64,000 nt of DNA from CALITV01 sp964415795 (lineage in GTDB: Bacteria; UBP6; UBA1177; JAKLFG01). The stretch lies in assembly GCA_964415795.1 (NCBI GenBank), contig CAYQBN010000002.1, positions 124,001-188,000 on the forward strand, given 5' to 3'. The translations under genes and the position numbers were made by a program. The stretch's first letter is position 1. The number at the start of each line of letters is the position of its first letter. Below are positions 1 through 7,245 of this stretch, in pieces. The notes under the pieces were generated by a model. The model searched no databases and was not told where the DNA came from. It saw only the letters and a list, made by a program, of their open reading frames with translations.

Positions 1-235
1 CACCCAACAGATGTTCGTCCTCGAGGTTCGTGCTTCTGCTGTTGATGACAATACAGACGGTATTCCCGAAGATTTTTCCTTAACCGCCTCTGCAAAAAGC
101 AGCATCACCACGACCACATTTGACTATCAAGACAATGGCGTATTCATAGACGGCCCTGTCGTTGCGAATGGATCGGGGCAGGCGTTCCTCTTTGGTGTCG
201 ATTTCGTGTATCTTGCCGGCGGATATTCTTACTAG
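1..235 (+). CDS. C-terminal end of an unidentified protein (5' truncated)
   Basis: A reading frame is open from the first complete codon at base 2 and ends at a TAG at 233-235, so about 77 C-terminal residues of a longer gene are visible. The sequence is rich in Thr, Ser, Asp and Val with no Cys, and ends in LAGGYSY, which looks like beta-rich secreted or surface material. An ATG at base 11 is not preceded by a convincing ribosome-binding site. No family is recognised. It lies left of the assembly gap, so its orientation relative to the other genes is uncertain. Confidence 0.5.
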   Translation, partial: TQQMFVLEVRASAVDDNTDGIPEDFSLTASAKSSITTTTFDYQDNGVFIDGPVVANGSGQAFLFGVDFVYLAGGYSY

Positions 236-473
236 CCGCTGACGGTCTTTCCCCATCCATTTCTTCTTGCCTTTATTACCTTTTTTTCTCGGAAGGTCAT
301 GTGTTCCTTTGCAGGATCTTTCCTCGCCTCAATCATATCTTCCCTTCGCAATCCGCCTCCGCGTATCTTTCATGAGCCTTCAAGATCGACGGATGTTAGG
401 CTACTTGATGTTTTTTATTTAAAAGAAAAATTTACGATAATATTATAATTAAAATTGTTTTTCNNNNNNNNNN
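236..473. other. Gene-free stretch ending in a 10-N scaffold gap (464-473)
   Basis: No supportable gene is seen between the partial frame and the gap. The last 60 bases before the Ns are strongly A/T-rich, unlike the GC-rich remainder. The ten Ns mark a scaffold join, so true distance and linkage across this point are unknown. Confidence 0.85.
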
Positions 474-493
474 GGCGGCCCCGAAAGGCCGCC
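474..493 (-). terminator. Hairpin, probable terminator of the LPP20-type gene
   Basis: A perfect 7-bp GC stem (GGCGGCC / GGCCGCC) with a 6-nt loop lies 31 bases past the stop of the leftward lipoprotein gene. The U-tract expected next would fall inside the N gap, so the call rests on the stem and its position. Confidence 0.6.
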
Positions 494-524
494 CGAGAAA
501 GCGTAGGGTAAATGGAAATAACTG

Positions 525-1097
525 TTACTTGCTTGTTGCCTCGTCGAGTTCATTGAAGGCCTTGTTGGCCCGTTCAACGACCGCTGCACGGATCTTTTCA
601 TCGAGTTGTTCCATTGAGTTCACGGCACCCTTGAACTTCTCGAGGTCCATGCACATCTGAACATAGAGCGTACCCGTCTTCGAGATCCAAGTATTCTTCT
701 GCTCGGTGCCACTCAAGGTAGTGTCAGTGATCTGCTTCGACACATCCTCGATGTGCTGTTCGTCGTTGGCCGCCTGACCAAAGGCCTCGCCCCCGGTAGT
801 GGTGGACTGGTAATCCTTCAACATCGCCTTGACCTTCACCTGAAGCGCACGGGCGATCGCTGTGCGGCCGCGTCCTTGAGCCGTCGAACGGGCAAGCGCC
901 ACATTGCGGGTACCAGTCGCCGATCCGACGCCACAGATGAGACCATTGCCACCAGACGACTCGTTGAGCACCCAGTCCGGAGCGCCGTCGAGCTCATTCT
1001 GCATCGCGCTCGCGGGAGCCGCTGGCTCCTTCGAACCGCAAGATGTCACAAAGAAAGCCACGCCAAGGATGGCAACTACAAACATCAGTTTCTTCAT
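525..1097 (-). CDS. LPP20-family lipoprotein
   Basis: A 190-residue exported lipoprotein. The chosen ATG (1097) has GGAGAG seven bases upstream; it is followed by a short signal peptide ending in a lipobox (VTSC, Cys at residue 20) and a Ser/Pro/Ala linker. The mature part has the LPP20 pattern: a P-x-W-V segment, a G-x-G-S-A turn, and an Ala/Arg-rich helix (ARSTAQGRGRTAIARAL). These families are membrane-anchored with no established enzyme activity. A promoter lies 61 bases upstream and a hairpin follows, so it is probably transcribed alone. A longer in-frame start at 1169 would overlap the promoter and add a non-signal leader, so it is rejected. Confidence 0.8.
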   Translation of the reverse strand: MKKLMFVVAILGVAFFVTSCGSKEPAAPASAMQNELDGAPDWVLNESSGGNGLICGVGSATGTRNVALARSTAQGRGRTAIARALQVKVKAMLKDYQSTTTGGEAFGQAANDEQHIEDVSKQITDTTLSGTEQKNTWISKTGTLYVQMCMDLEKFKGAVNSMEQLDEKIRAAVVERANKAFNELDEATSK

Positions 1098-1157
1098 CGT
1101 TCTCTCCTCATTGATATTGGTTGATAATGCCACCGTTGTCCCTTTTGAAACGAGCAT

Positions 1158-1186
1158 CTTATAACGCAACGCTCTCTCCGAGTCAA
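1158..1186 (-). promoter_or_regulatory. Sigma-70-type promoter of the LPP20-type gene
   Basis: TTGACT (1186-1181), 17-bp spacer, TATAAG (1163-1158) on the minus strand, upstream of the start at 1097. Confidence 0.6.
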
Positions 1187-1262
1187 CTTTTTACCGCAAG
1201 TGGAAGAAAAGAGGAAAAAGCAGGACTTTTATTCAGAAATAATGAGCATGCCTTTGTTTTTT

Positions 1263-2492
1263 CTAAAAGAAAACTGTGGCCATACATTTTAGTCCAAGGC
1301 TGTCGGGGATCGTCCTTCCTTCAAAGACATTCATGAAGAAGAATAGCTGCGGTTGAACGATGCCGGCGATGAGGTAACCGCTCCCTGCCTCGATGCGCGT
1401 CTGAAAAAGACGATACTGCCACTTTGCCGATGAAGTGATTTGTTCGTCGAATTTCAGATGAAGCCGCACCAAGATATCCAATCCGACAATCGGAGTGCCG
1501 CGTATTTCGAAAAACGGCCATACCGGCAGGTACCAATCACCACCGAGGTGCTTTTCGACGAGTAGCATGCTTCCCGCAGAAAGGGCCAGTTTCCGATCGA
1601 AGAGCCATTGACGCAGTTGAAGAGTCATCGAGCGGCTGACATAGCGCACCGGTGCAATGGCATATTCATGATAGAACCAGCCGAACAGGTCGGTGCCGCT
1701 CGCGAAATTCCAGCGTCCCTTCAGAGATACGCCCAACCGGTTTTTGTTGGTGAGCGGATCAGCTTCCTCTCGCTTATAAAAAAGCGTATAGGAAAGGTGC
1801 ATGTCTTTATCAAAGAACAACTCCTCTCCTCGAAAACCCCCGGCAAAGCGGAACAAATCGAAGGTGTCCTGAGCGTTGAGATCATCGGTATGCGAGAGGG
1901 AAACAAAGGGCTCGAAAAGCGGGAAAATGCGATACCGAACATCTCCCATGGCAAACAGGTTGGTGTCGCGTATGATGCCGGAACCGAGCGGTGGGTCTAT
2001 GTCGAAGGATTGACCGTTGACCCCTATCGCGGCGGAGATGTGCATATTTTCAATAGGGGCCGCTTTCACATACAGTTCCTCTTGGAGGTAATACTGCCGA
2101 TAACCTCCTGAAATGGCTGGTCCTTGGAAGATGACTTGAGCATACTCGTCGGAAGGTGACGAAAGAATGGCATATGACACGAGTCCTATTTTCACGCGCG
2201 GGAAGTCATACTGGAGAACAAGACGCGGGCGCCCACGGAGATAACTCGTCTCCTCTCCAGAGGATAGCGAACCTTTTTCAGGAAAACCTTGTAGGAAAAA
2301 GAAGTCGCCGCCGACAAAAAAACGTTCAAGCGGTTCGTAGGCTGCCCGTCCCCACACAGAGTAATATCCCGGCGTCGCCGGATCGGCGGCGGTTGACTCC
2401 CGAAACGACACATAACCGCCTAGCGTTATCTCGGTCGCCGCCGAAAGAACGACAAACCACAGCACACCGGCGAGCAACAAAACGACTCTCAC
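1263..2492 (-). CDS. Probable outer-membrane beta-barrel protein
   Basis: A 409-residue exported protein. The start is a GTG at 2492 sharing its G with the TAG of the upstream ferredoxin gene and preceded by GGGAGG; it leads directly into a hydrophobic signal peptide (LLLAGVLWFVVLSAA). The mature chain has alternating aromatic/polar strands typical of barrels (for example YRQYYLQEELYVKAAP) and ends in two Phe residues, the usual C-terminal cue for outer-membrane assembly. It is the last gene of an operon encoding exported ferredoxins, so a role as outer-membrane partner of an electron-transfer module is possible. That role is inference; no named family is recognised. Confidence 0.7.
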   Translation of the reverse strand: MRVVLLLAGVLWFVVLSAATEITLGGYVSFRESTAADPATPGYYSVWGRAAYEPLERFFVGGDFFFLQGFPEKGSLSSGEETSYLRGRPRLVLQYDFPRVKIGLVSYAILSSPSDEYAQVIFQGPAISGGYRQYYLQEELYVKAAPIENMHISAAIGVNGQSFDIDPPLGSGIIRDTNLFAMGDVRYRIFPLFEPFVSLSHTDDLNAQDTFDLFRFAGGFRGEELFFDKDMHLSYTLFYKREEADPLTNKNRLGVSLKGRWNFASGTDLFGWFYHEYAIAPVRYVSRSMTLQLRQWLFDRKLALSAGSMLLVEKHLGGDWYLPVWPFFEIRGTPIVGLDILVRLHLKFDEQITSSAKWQYRLFQTRIEAGSGYLIAGIVQPQLFFFMNVFEGRTIPDSLGLKCMATVFF

Positions 2493-2755
2493 TATGGCCT
2501 CCCGCTGATCGCTTGGTATGGGCACTCGCGAATACAAACACCGCATTGGACACATTTAAGCGGGTCAACCACCGGTTTATCATCGGGACCGTAGAAATGG
2601 ATGGCATCGTAGGGACAGACCCTCTCACATACACGGCATGAGGAACCGGCACACCGATCATAGTTGATGGTAACTGAACTATCCTCTGCAGGATCCATGC
2701 CGCACGATAAAAGTAGCAGGTAGCACCCGAGGAGAGGAAGGACAACCCATTTCAT
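2492..2755 (-). CDS. Lipoprotein with two [4Fe-4S] ferredoxin motifs
   Basis: An 87-residue protein. The N-terminus is a signal peptide with a lipobox (LLSC, Cys18), so the mature protein should be a membrane-anchored lipoprotein outside the cytoplasm. Two cluster motifs follow. The second is a regular CxxCxxCxxxCP (CVQCGVCIRECP); the first is unusual, C-x4-C-x2-C-x3-CP (CAGSSCRVCERVCP). The ATG overlaps the TGA of the preceding ferredoxin reading frame (ATGA), and the stop overlaps the GTG of the barrel gene, so the genes look translationally coupled. It probably carries electrons; partners are unknown. Confidence 0.8.
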   Translation of the reverse strand: MKWVVLPLLGCYLLLLSCGMDPAEDSSVTINYDRCAGSSCRVCERVCPYDAIHFYGPDDKPVVDPLKCVQCGVCIRECPYQAISGRP

Positions 2756-2973
2756 GGTTTTACCTCTCTTTCAATGGGAGCCCCGAACGAACAAGCGCGA
2801 AGGCACTTGCCACAGAAAATGCACTTTTCCGGATCAATAACCGCCTTACCCCCCTGCAGAGAGATGGCTCTAACGGGACATACGGGAACACATTCACGAC
2901 ATCCGGTACAGCGTGTTATCGCAACATAGTAGACCTTTCGGGGAGTTTGCTCGTCAACTATTTCGTTTTTTTT
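2752..2973 (-). CDS. Ferredoxin segment without a start codon, in the -1 frame of the preceding gene
   Basis: After the TAG of the 92-residue ferredoxin, a frame displaced by -1 encodes two more cluster motifs (CTGCRECVPVCP and CIFCGKCLRACS) linked by a segment (GGKAVIDPEKC) that matches its neighbour's. The frame is bounded upstream by an in-frame TGA at 2976-2974 and contains no ATG, GTG, TTG or CTG before its first motif. It therefore cannot be started conventionally and is probably translated by frameshifting at the A9 run, giving a product of about 161 residues with four cluster motifs. A homopolymer assembly error or a fresh mutation would look the same. The last motif reads C-x3-C-S instead of CP. 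Confidence 0.65.
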   Translation of the reverse strand, partial: KKNEIVDEQTPRKVYYVAITRCTGCRECVPVCPVRAISLQGGKAVIDPEKCIFCGKCLRACSFGAPIEREVKP

Positions 2974-3236
2974 TCAGCCGAAGAGGGCTTTGCGGACGGT
3001 CCGTGAATGGCCTTAACGGGACACTTTTGGGCGCATAAGCTGCAGTTTACGCACTTGTCGGGGTCTATCACCGCCTTACCCTCTTTCATGGCAATAGCCT
3101 TGGTCGGACAGGTCTGCACACAAAGGGCACAACCGATACAGGTCTTGGGGTCAACGGTGTGCTTGGGCTCCCTCGAAGCATAAAGAACACCAAGAAACAT
3201 CGTTAAGATAGAAACCGTCAAGAAGATACGCGTCAT
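2958..3236 (-). CDS. Exported ferredoxin with two [4Fe-4S] motifs (frame-0 product)
   Basis: A 92-residue protein with an N-terminal signal peptide (about 20 residues, ending LYAS) and two clear motifs, CIGCALCVQTCP and CVNCSLCAQKCP, each followed by a K-A-I turn, the classic 2x[4Fe-4S] fold. The ATG at 3236 has GGAG about eight bases upstream. Residues 81-92 form a Ser/Lys tail encoded over an A9 run just before the stop. The signal peptide places it outside the cytoplasm, unusual for a bacterial-type ferredoxin. The next motif pair continues in the -1 frame, so this may be the short form of a longer protein. Confidence 0.8.
   Translation of the reverse strand: MTRIFLTVSILTMFLGVLYASREPKHTVDPKTCIGCALCVQTCPTKAIAMKEGKAVIDPDKCVNCSLCAQKCPVKAIHGPSAKPSSAEKKTK
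2966..2975 (-). promoter_or_regulatory. A9 slippery run, candidate -1 frameshift site
   Basis: On the coding strand, GAA AAA AAA ACG contains A_AAA_AAA in phase with frame 0 (A run at 2974-2966). A -1 slip yields AAA AAA AAC GAA and enters the second ferredoxin segment before the frame-0 stop. No obvious downstream stimulatory stem was found by eye. Confidence 0.45.
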
Positions 3237-3251
3237 GCCAGCGCTCCTTCG

Positions 3252-3860
3252 TCACCGCTTTTTATATATCGCCCCCCGTGGACAGTAACCCACACAGTCG
3301 CCACAGCCGGTACATTTTTCAGGGTCAATCACCGCCTTATATCCTACCATAGAAATAGCATTGACCGAACAGGCAGGTAAACACCGACGACACCCCGTGC
3401 ATTTCATTGGATCAACGGCATAGACCGGATTTGAGGGCTGTTCCTGACAAACCGAGGTGTCCCACCCTGCGCAGTCGGTTCGGCACGGGGCATTGCCAGT
3501 ATAGTTCGCCCCAAGAAGTTCAGCACATGCTGTTACACCGCCGTCACAGGTTTCACCGGATTCCAGCACCCCATTGCCGCACTGAGGAGCAAGCACCATG
3601 TCGTTATCGACAGGGGATTCGTCGCTCGGCAAAGATATATCGGTTCCCTCTTGCGCATCAACTATTTCTATCTCTTCTCCATCAAGCTGTTCATCCAAAT
3701 CTGCCGATTCATCAGGATCAGATTGATCGAAGATAGAGCCATCATTCTGCTGTTCCACGGCGTCAACGGTGCTGCCCCCCAGCAGTTCATCCCGATCGAA
3801 GTTGTCGCCGCAGCCCATCACTATGAAAATGGCGAAAACCAAACATACCCGTATCGGCAC
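3252..3860 (-). CDS. Lipoprotein: acidic linker, Cys-rich module and ferredoxin domain
   Basis: About 202 residues from a GTG at 3860, which has GAGGG nine bases upstream and leads into a signal peptide with lipobox VMGC. The mature protein has three parts. First is a long Asp/Glu-rich linker. Next is a Cys-rich module of the C-G-N-G-x-x-E-x-G-E-x-C-D-G type common in Myxococcota surface proteins. Last is a 2x[4Fe-4S] domain (CTGCRRCLPACS and CTGCGDCVGYCP). This layout suggests a surface lipoprotein holding a ferredoxin away from the membrane. It heads the ferredoxin operon, with 15 bases to the next gene. The upstream in-frame start at 3932 would bury the signal peptide. Confidence 0.75.
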   Translation of the reverse strand: MPIRVCLVFAIFIVMGCGDNFDRDELLGGSTVDAVEQQNDGSIFDQSDPDESADLDEQLDGEEIEIVDAQEGTDISLPSDESPVDNDMVLAPQCGNGVLESGETCDGGVTACAELLGANYTGNAPCRTDCAGWDTSVCQEQPSNPVYAVDPMKCTGCRRCLPACSVNAISMVGYKAVIDPEKCTGCGDCVGYCPRGAIYKKR

Positions 3861-3964
3861 AGCAACATTCCCTCTTTGTTGCCTTTTAGACGAAGGTAAC
3901 CTCAAAAAAGTTCCGGAACTTGCTCCTAGCACACAGACAAAAGGAAATCAAGAGAACAATGCGA

Positions 3965-3991
3965 GAAAAAGGCGGCTATCTCTTGCCCACC
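3965..3991 (-). terminator. Terminator overlapping the PPDK stop codon
   Basis: On the minus strand, GGTGGGC, an 8-nt loop and GCCGCC form a stem with one bulge, followed by TTTTT. The stop TAG lies in the loop-to-stem junction, so the hairpin is built partly from the last codons of the gene. Confidence 0.6.
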
Positions 3992-6900
3992 TTCTTGACA
4001 AATGCTTTCTTTACGGGGGTTCTCTTTGTGACCGGTTTCTTGAGAAGATGCTTCTTGGCGATCGGTTTCTTCGAAAGAGGCTTCTTGGATACCGTCTTTT
4101 TCGTCGTCGGTTTTTTCGCGGTCGGCTTTTTAACCGGTGCCCTCTTTGAGGTGATCTTTGAGGAGAGCACCTTCTTCACGGCGCTTGCTTTCTTCGTGAC
4201 ACCACGCACCTCTTTCTTCACGGCACGGACAACCTTCTTTGCCTTTCGGGTCACCTCGGTCGTCTTTTTGGCGACCTTCGCCACTTCCTTTTTCGCCTCT
4301 TTCTTCACTTCCTTGACCATCTTTTTCGCCTTTTTCCCTACCTGGTCAGCATTCTTAAGCGCCTTCTCGACCACCGGCGCAACCTTCTTCTGGGCGGCGT
4401 CGCCGGCGCGCTTCACCGCGTCCTTGACTGTTTCCTGCAGAACCTTCATTCGGTCCTCCTTTATCACCGCTTGTGCCGCGGCGAGACGGGCGATCGGTAC
4501 GCGGAACGGCGAGCAGGAAACATAGTCCATGCCGACTTTATGGCAGAACTCGACCGAGGTAGGTTCGCCACCGTGTTCGCCGCAAATGCCGACCTTGAGC
4601 TTCGGGCGCGTCCTGCGACCTCGCTCGATGCCGATGGCCACGAGTTCTCCGATCGCTTCTTGATCAAGGATCTGGAAGGGATCGGCAAGCAGTATCTTCT
4701 TTTCGAGGTAATCGGGAACGAACGCACCTATGTCGTCGCGCGAGAAGCCGAATCCCATCTGAGTGAGGTCATTGGTCCCATAAGAGAAGAACTCGGCCGT
4801 CTCGGCGATCTTGCCGGCAGCAAGTGCCGCACGTGGGATCTCGATCATCGTGCCATACAGATACTCGATCTTGCTTACCCCGTACTTGGCACAAACCTCG
4901 GCATAAACCTTGTCCACGATCGCCTTCTGGTGATCGAGTTCGCTCTTGGCACAGACGACCGGCACCATGATCTCGGGGAACACCTTCTTGCCTTCCTGCG
5001 TCAACTCGACCGCCGCCTCGAAGATGGCACGCACCTGCATTTCAGTGATCTCGGGATAAGTGATGCCGAGCCGTACGCCGCGATGTCCCATCATCGGGTT
5101 CGACTCATGCAATTCTTCAGCCCGCTTGTTGAGTTCTTCAAGAGTGATACCGAGGCTCGCGGCAAGTTTCTCGCGCTCATCTTGCCGCTTGGGAACGAAC
5201 TCGTGAAGCGGCGGATCGAGCAGGCGGATGGTGACCGGCAGGCCATCCATCACCGCGAGGGTGGCTTTGATGTCCTTCTTTACATAGGGATATAGTTCTT
5301 CGAGCGCAGCACGGCGCTCCGCCTCGTTGCGTGAGATGATCATCTTGCGCAGACGGAAGAGCGGCTCTTCGGAGTTCTTGCCGTAGAACATGTGCTCGGT
5401 GCGGAACAGACCGATGCCTTCGGCACCGAAGGAGCGCGCTTTCGCGGCATCATCGGGAGTGTCGGCGTTGGTGCGTACCTTGAGCCGCCGGAAGGCGTCC
5501 ACATATTTCATGAACTCCACAAAGCGGGGATTTTCGGTGGCATTTATCATTGCCAGTTTGCCTTCGTACACATAGCCTTTGGTGCCGTTGAGCGTGAGGT
5601 AATCTCCTTCGTGGAACTCACGACCGGCGACCCTCATGAGTTTGCGGTGAGCATCGACAGCGATGGTGCCGGCACCGACGATGCAACACTTGCCCCAGCC
5701 CCGAGCCACGAGCGCCGCATGGCTCGTCATGCCGCCGCGGGAGGTGAGGATGCCGACCGCGGCGCGCATTCCCTCGACATCCTCGGGGTTCGTCTCTTCG
5801 CGCACGAGGATGACCTTCTTCCCCTGTTTAGTCCATTCGACCGCGTCGCTGGCAGTGAACACGATCTGTCCCGTCGCGCCACCTGGGCCGGCGGGAAGCC
5901 CCTTTGCGAGTACCGTCGCTCCTTTCTCAGCCGCTGGGTCAACGATAGGGTGAAGCAGTTCGTCCAGTTGGGCGGGGCTTATGCGCATGACCGCTTCCGC
6001 CTTGGAGATCAATCCTTCGGCGACCATGTCCATCGCCATGTTGAGCGCCGCGGTTCCCGTGCGCTTGCCGACGCGGCACTGGAGCATCCAAAGGCGACCT
6101 TCCTGAATGGTGAATTCGATATCCTGCATGTCCTTATAGTGCTTTTCGAGCTTCACACGGATGGCATCGAGCTGACGATAGACCTCGGGCATCGCTGTTT
6201 CAAGCGACGGAAGGTGTCGATTGTGTTCGCTCTTCGTCGCCTCGTTGAGCGGGTTGGGCGTCCGGATGCCGGCCACGACATCCTCTCCCTGCGCGTTGGG
6301 AAGCCACTCGCCGTAGAAGTGGTTGTCGCCGGTCGCCGGGTTGCGCGAGAAAGCGACGCCGGTCGCCGAGGTGTCTCCCATGTTGCCGAACACCATCGCC
6401 TGCACATTGACCGCCGTTCCCCAGTCGTCGGGAATTCCCTCGATGCGGCGGTACGCGACGGCACGCTTGCCGTTCCACGAGGCGAACACCGCGCCTATAC
6501 CGCCCCACAACTGTTCCCACGGATCGTCGGGGAACTCTTTACCGAGCACCTCGCGCACCTTCTCCTTGAAACGGTCACAGAGGCTGCGCAGTTCCTCTTC
6601 GGGGATATCGGCATCGGTCGCATAGCCCTTGTGGTGTTTGACCTCTTCGAGCATCTCGTCGAGTTGTTTGCGTATACCCTTGCCATCGGCAGGTTCGATG
6701 CCTGCGGCCTTTTCCATTACTACATCGGAGTACATCATGATGAGACGGCGATAAGCATCATAGACAAAACGAGGATTGTTCGTCTTCGCGATGAGCCCCG
6801 GTATCGTGACGGAACAGAGACCGACATTGAGCACCGTCTCCATCATACCCGGCATCGACTTGCGCGCACCGGAGCGCACCGAGACAAGGAGCGGATTGGT

Positions 6901-7161
6901 CGGCGAACCGAACTCCATCCCCATCGCCTTTTCAACCTTCTTGAGGTTATCGGCAACCTGCTTTTTGAGATCGGCGGGGTACTGACCGCCCATCTTGTAG
7001 TACACGGTGCACATCTCGGTCGAGATGGTGAAACCGGCCGGCACTGGTATCTTGAGGTTCGACATTTCGGCAAGGTTCGCTCCCTTGCCGCCGAGGAGAT
7101 TCTTCATCTCCGCATTGCCTTCGGCACCATCGGGCCCAAAGAAATAGACATACTTCGCCAT
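3976..7161 (-). CDS. ppdK: Pyruvate phosphate dikinase with a Lys-rich histone-H1-like C-terminal tail
   Basis: Interconverts pyruvate + ATP + Pi and PEP + AMP + PPi. Of 1061 residues, about 1-901 match ordinary PPDK. It has an N-terminal nucleotide-binding domain (LLGGKGANLAEM), the swivelling phosphohistidine domain with GGMTSHAAL (His about 481), and a TIM-barrel PEP/pyruvate domain with CGEHGG and the terminal SCSPFRVPIARLAAAQA. The last 160 residues (about 902-1061, bases 3979-4458) are an extra tail of KKA, KKP and KKV repeats like histone H1 or bacterial Hc-type proteins. ATG 7161 is preceded by GGAGG; the longer start at 7176 lacks this. It has its own promoter downstream of the oxidoreductase operon. 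Confidence 0.95.
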   Translation of the reverse strand: MAKYVYFFGPDGAEGNAEMKNLLGGKGANLAEMSNLKIPVPAGFTISTEMCTVYYKMGGQYPADLKKQVADNLKKVEKAMGMEFGSPTNPLLVSVRSGARKSMPGMMETVLNVGLCSVTIPGLIAKTNNPRFVYDAYRRLIMMYSDVVMEKAAGIEPADGKGIRKQLDEMLEEVKHHKGYATDADIPEEELRSLCDRFKEKVREVLGKEFPDDPWEQLWGGIGAVFASWNGKRAVAYRRIEGIPDDWGTAVNVQAMVFGNMGDTSATGVAFSRNPATGDNHFYGEWLPNAQGEDVVAGIRTPNPLNEATKSEHNRHLPSLETAMPEVYRQLDAIRVKLEKHYKDMQDIEFTIQEGRLWMLQCRVGKRTGTAALNMAMDMVAEGLISKAEAVMRISPAQLDELLHPIVDPAAEKGATVLAKGLPAGPGGATGQIVFTASDAVEWTKQGKKVILVREETNPEDVEGMRAAVGILTSRGGMTSHAALVARGWGKCCIVGAGTIAVDAHRKLMRVAGREFHEGDYLTLNGTKGYVYEGKLAMINATENPRFVEFMKYVDAFRRLKVRTNADTPDDAAKARSFGAEGIGLFRTEHMFYGKNSEEPLFRLRKMIISRNEAERRAALEELYPYVKKDIKATLAVMDGLPVTIRLLDPPLHEFVPKRQDEREKLAASLGITLEELNKRAEELHESNPMMGHRGVRLGITYPEITEMQVRAIFEAAVELTQEGKKVFPEIMVPVVCAKSELDHQKAIVDKVYAEVCAKYGVSKIEYLYGTMIEIPRAALAAGKIAETAEFFSYGTNDLTQMGFGFSRDDIGAFVPDYLEKKILLADPFQILDQEAIGELVAIGIERGRRTRPKLKVGICGEHGGEPTSVEFCHKVGMDYVSCSPFRVPIARLAAAQAVIKEDRMKVLQETVKDAVKRAGDAAQKKVAPVVEKALKNADQVGKKAKKMVKEVKKEAKKEVAKVAKKTTEVTRKAKKVVRAVKKEVRGVTKKASAVKKVLSSKITSKRAPVKKPTAKKPTTKKTVSKKPLSKKPIAKKHLLKKPVTKRTPVKKAFVKKVGKR

Positions 7162-7217
7162 CGGTTCCTCCGTCATATCAGGTTATCTAAGCATACACTC
7201 GTTCGCACATCGGGGAG

Positions 7218-7245
7218 ACTATACCTATCCTCACGGGAAACTCAA
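7218..7245 (-). promoter_or_regulatory. Promoter for ppdK
   Basis: TTGAGT (7245-7240), 16-bp spacer, TATAGT (7223-7218) on the minus strand. The -35 box overlaps the end of the upstream oxidoreductase gene. Confidence 0.5.
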
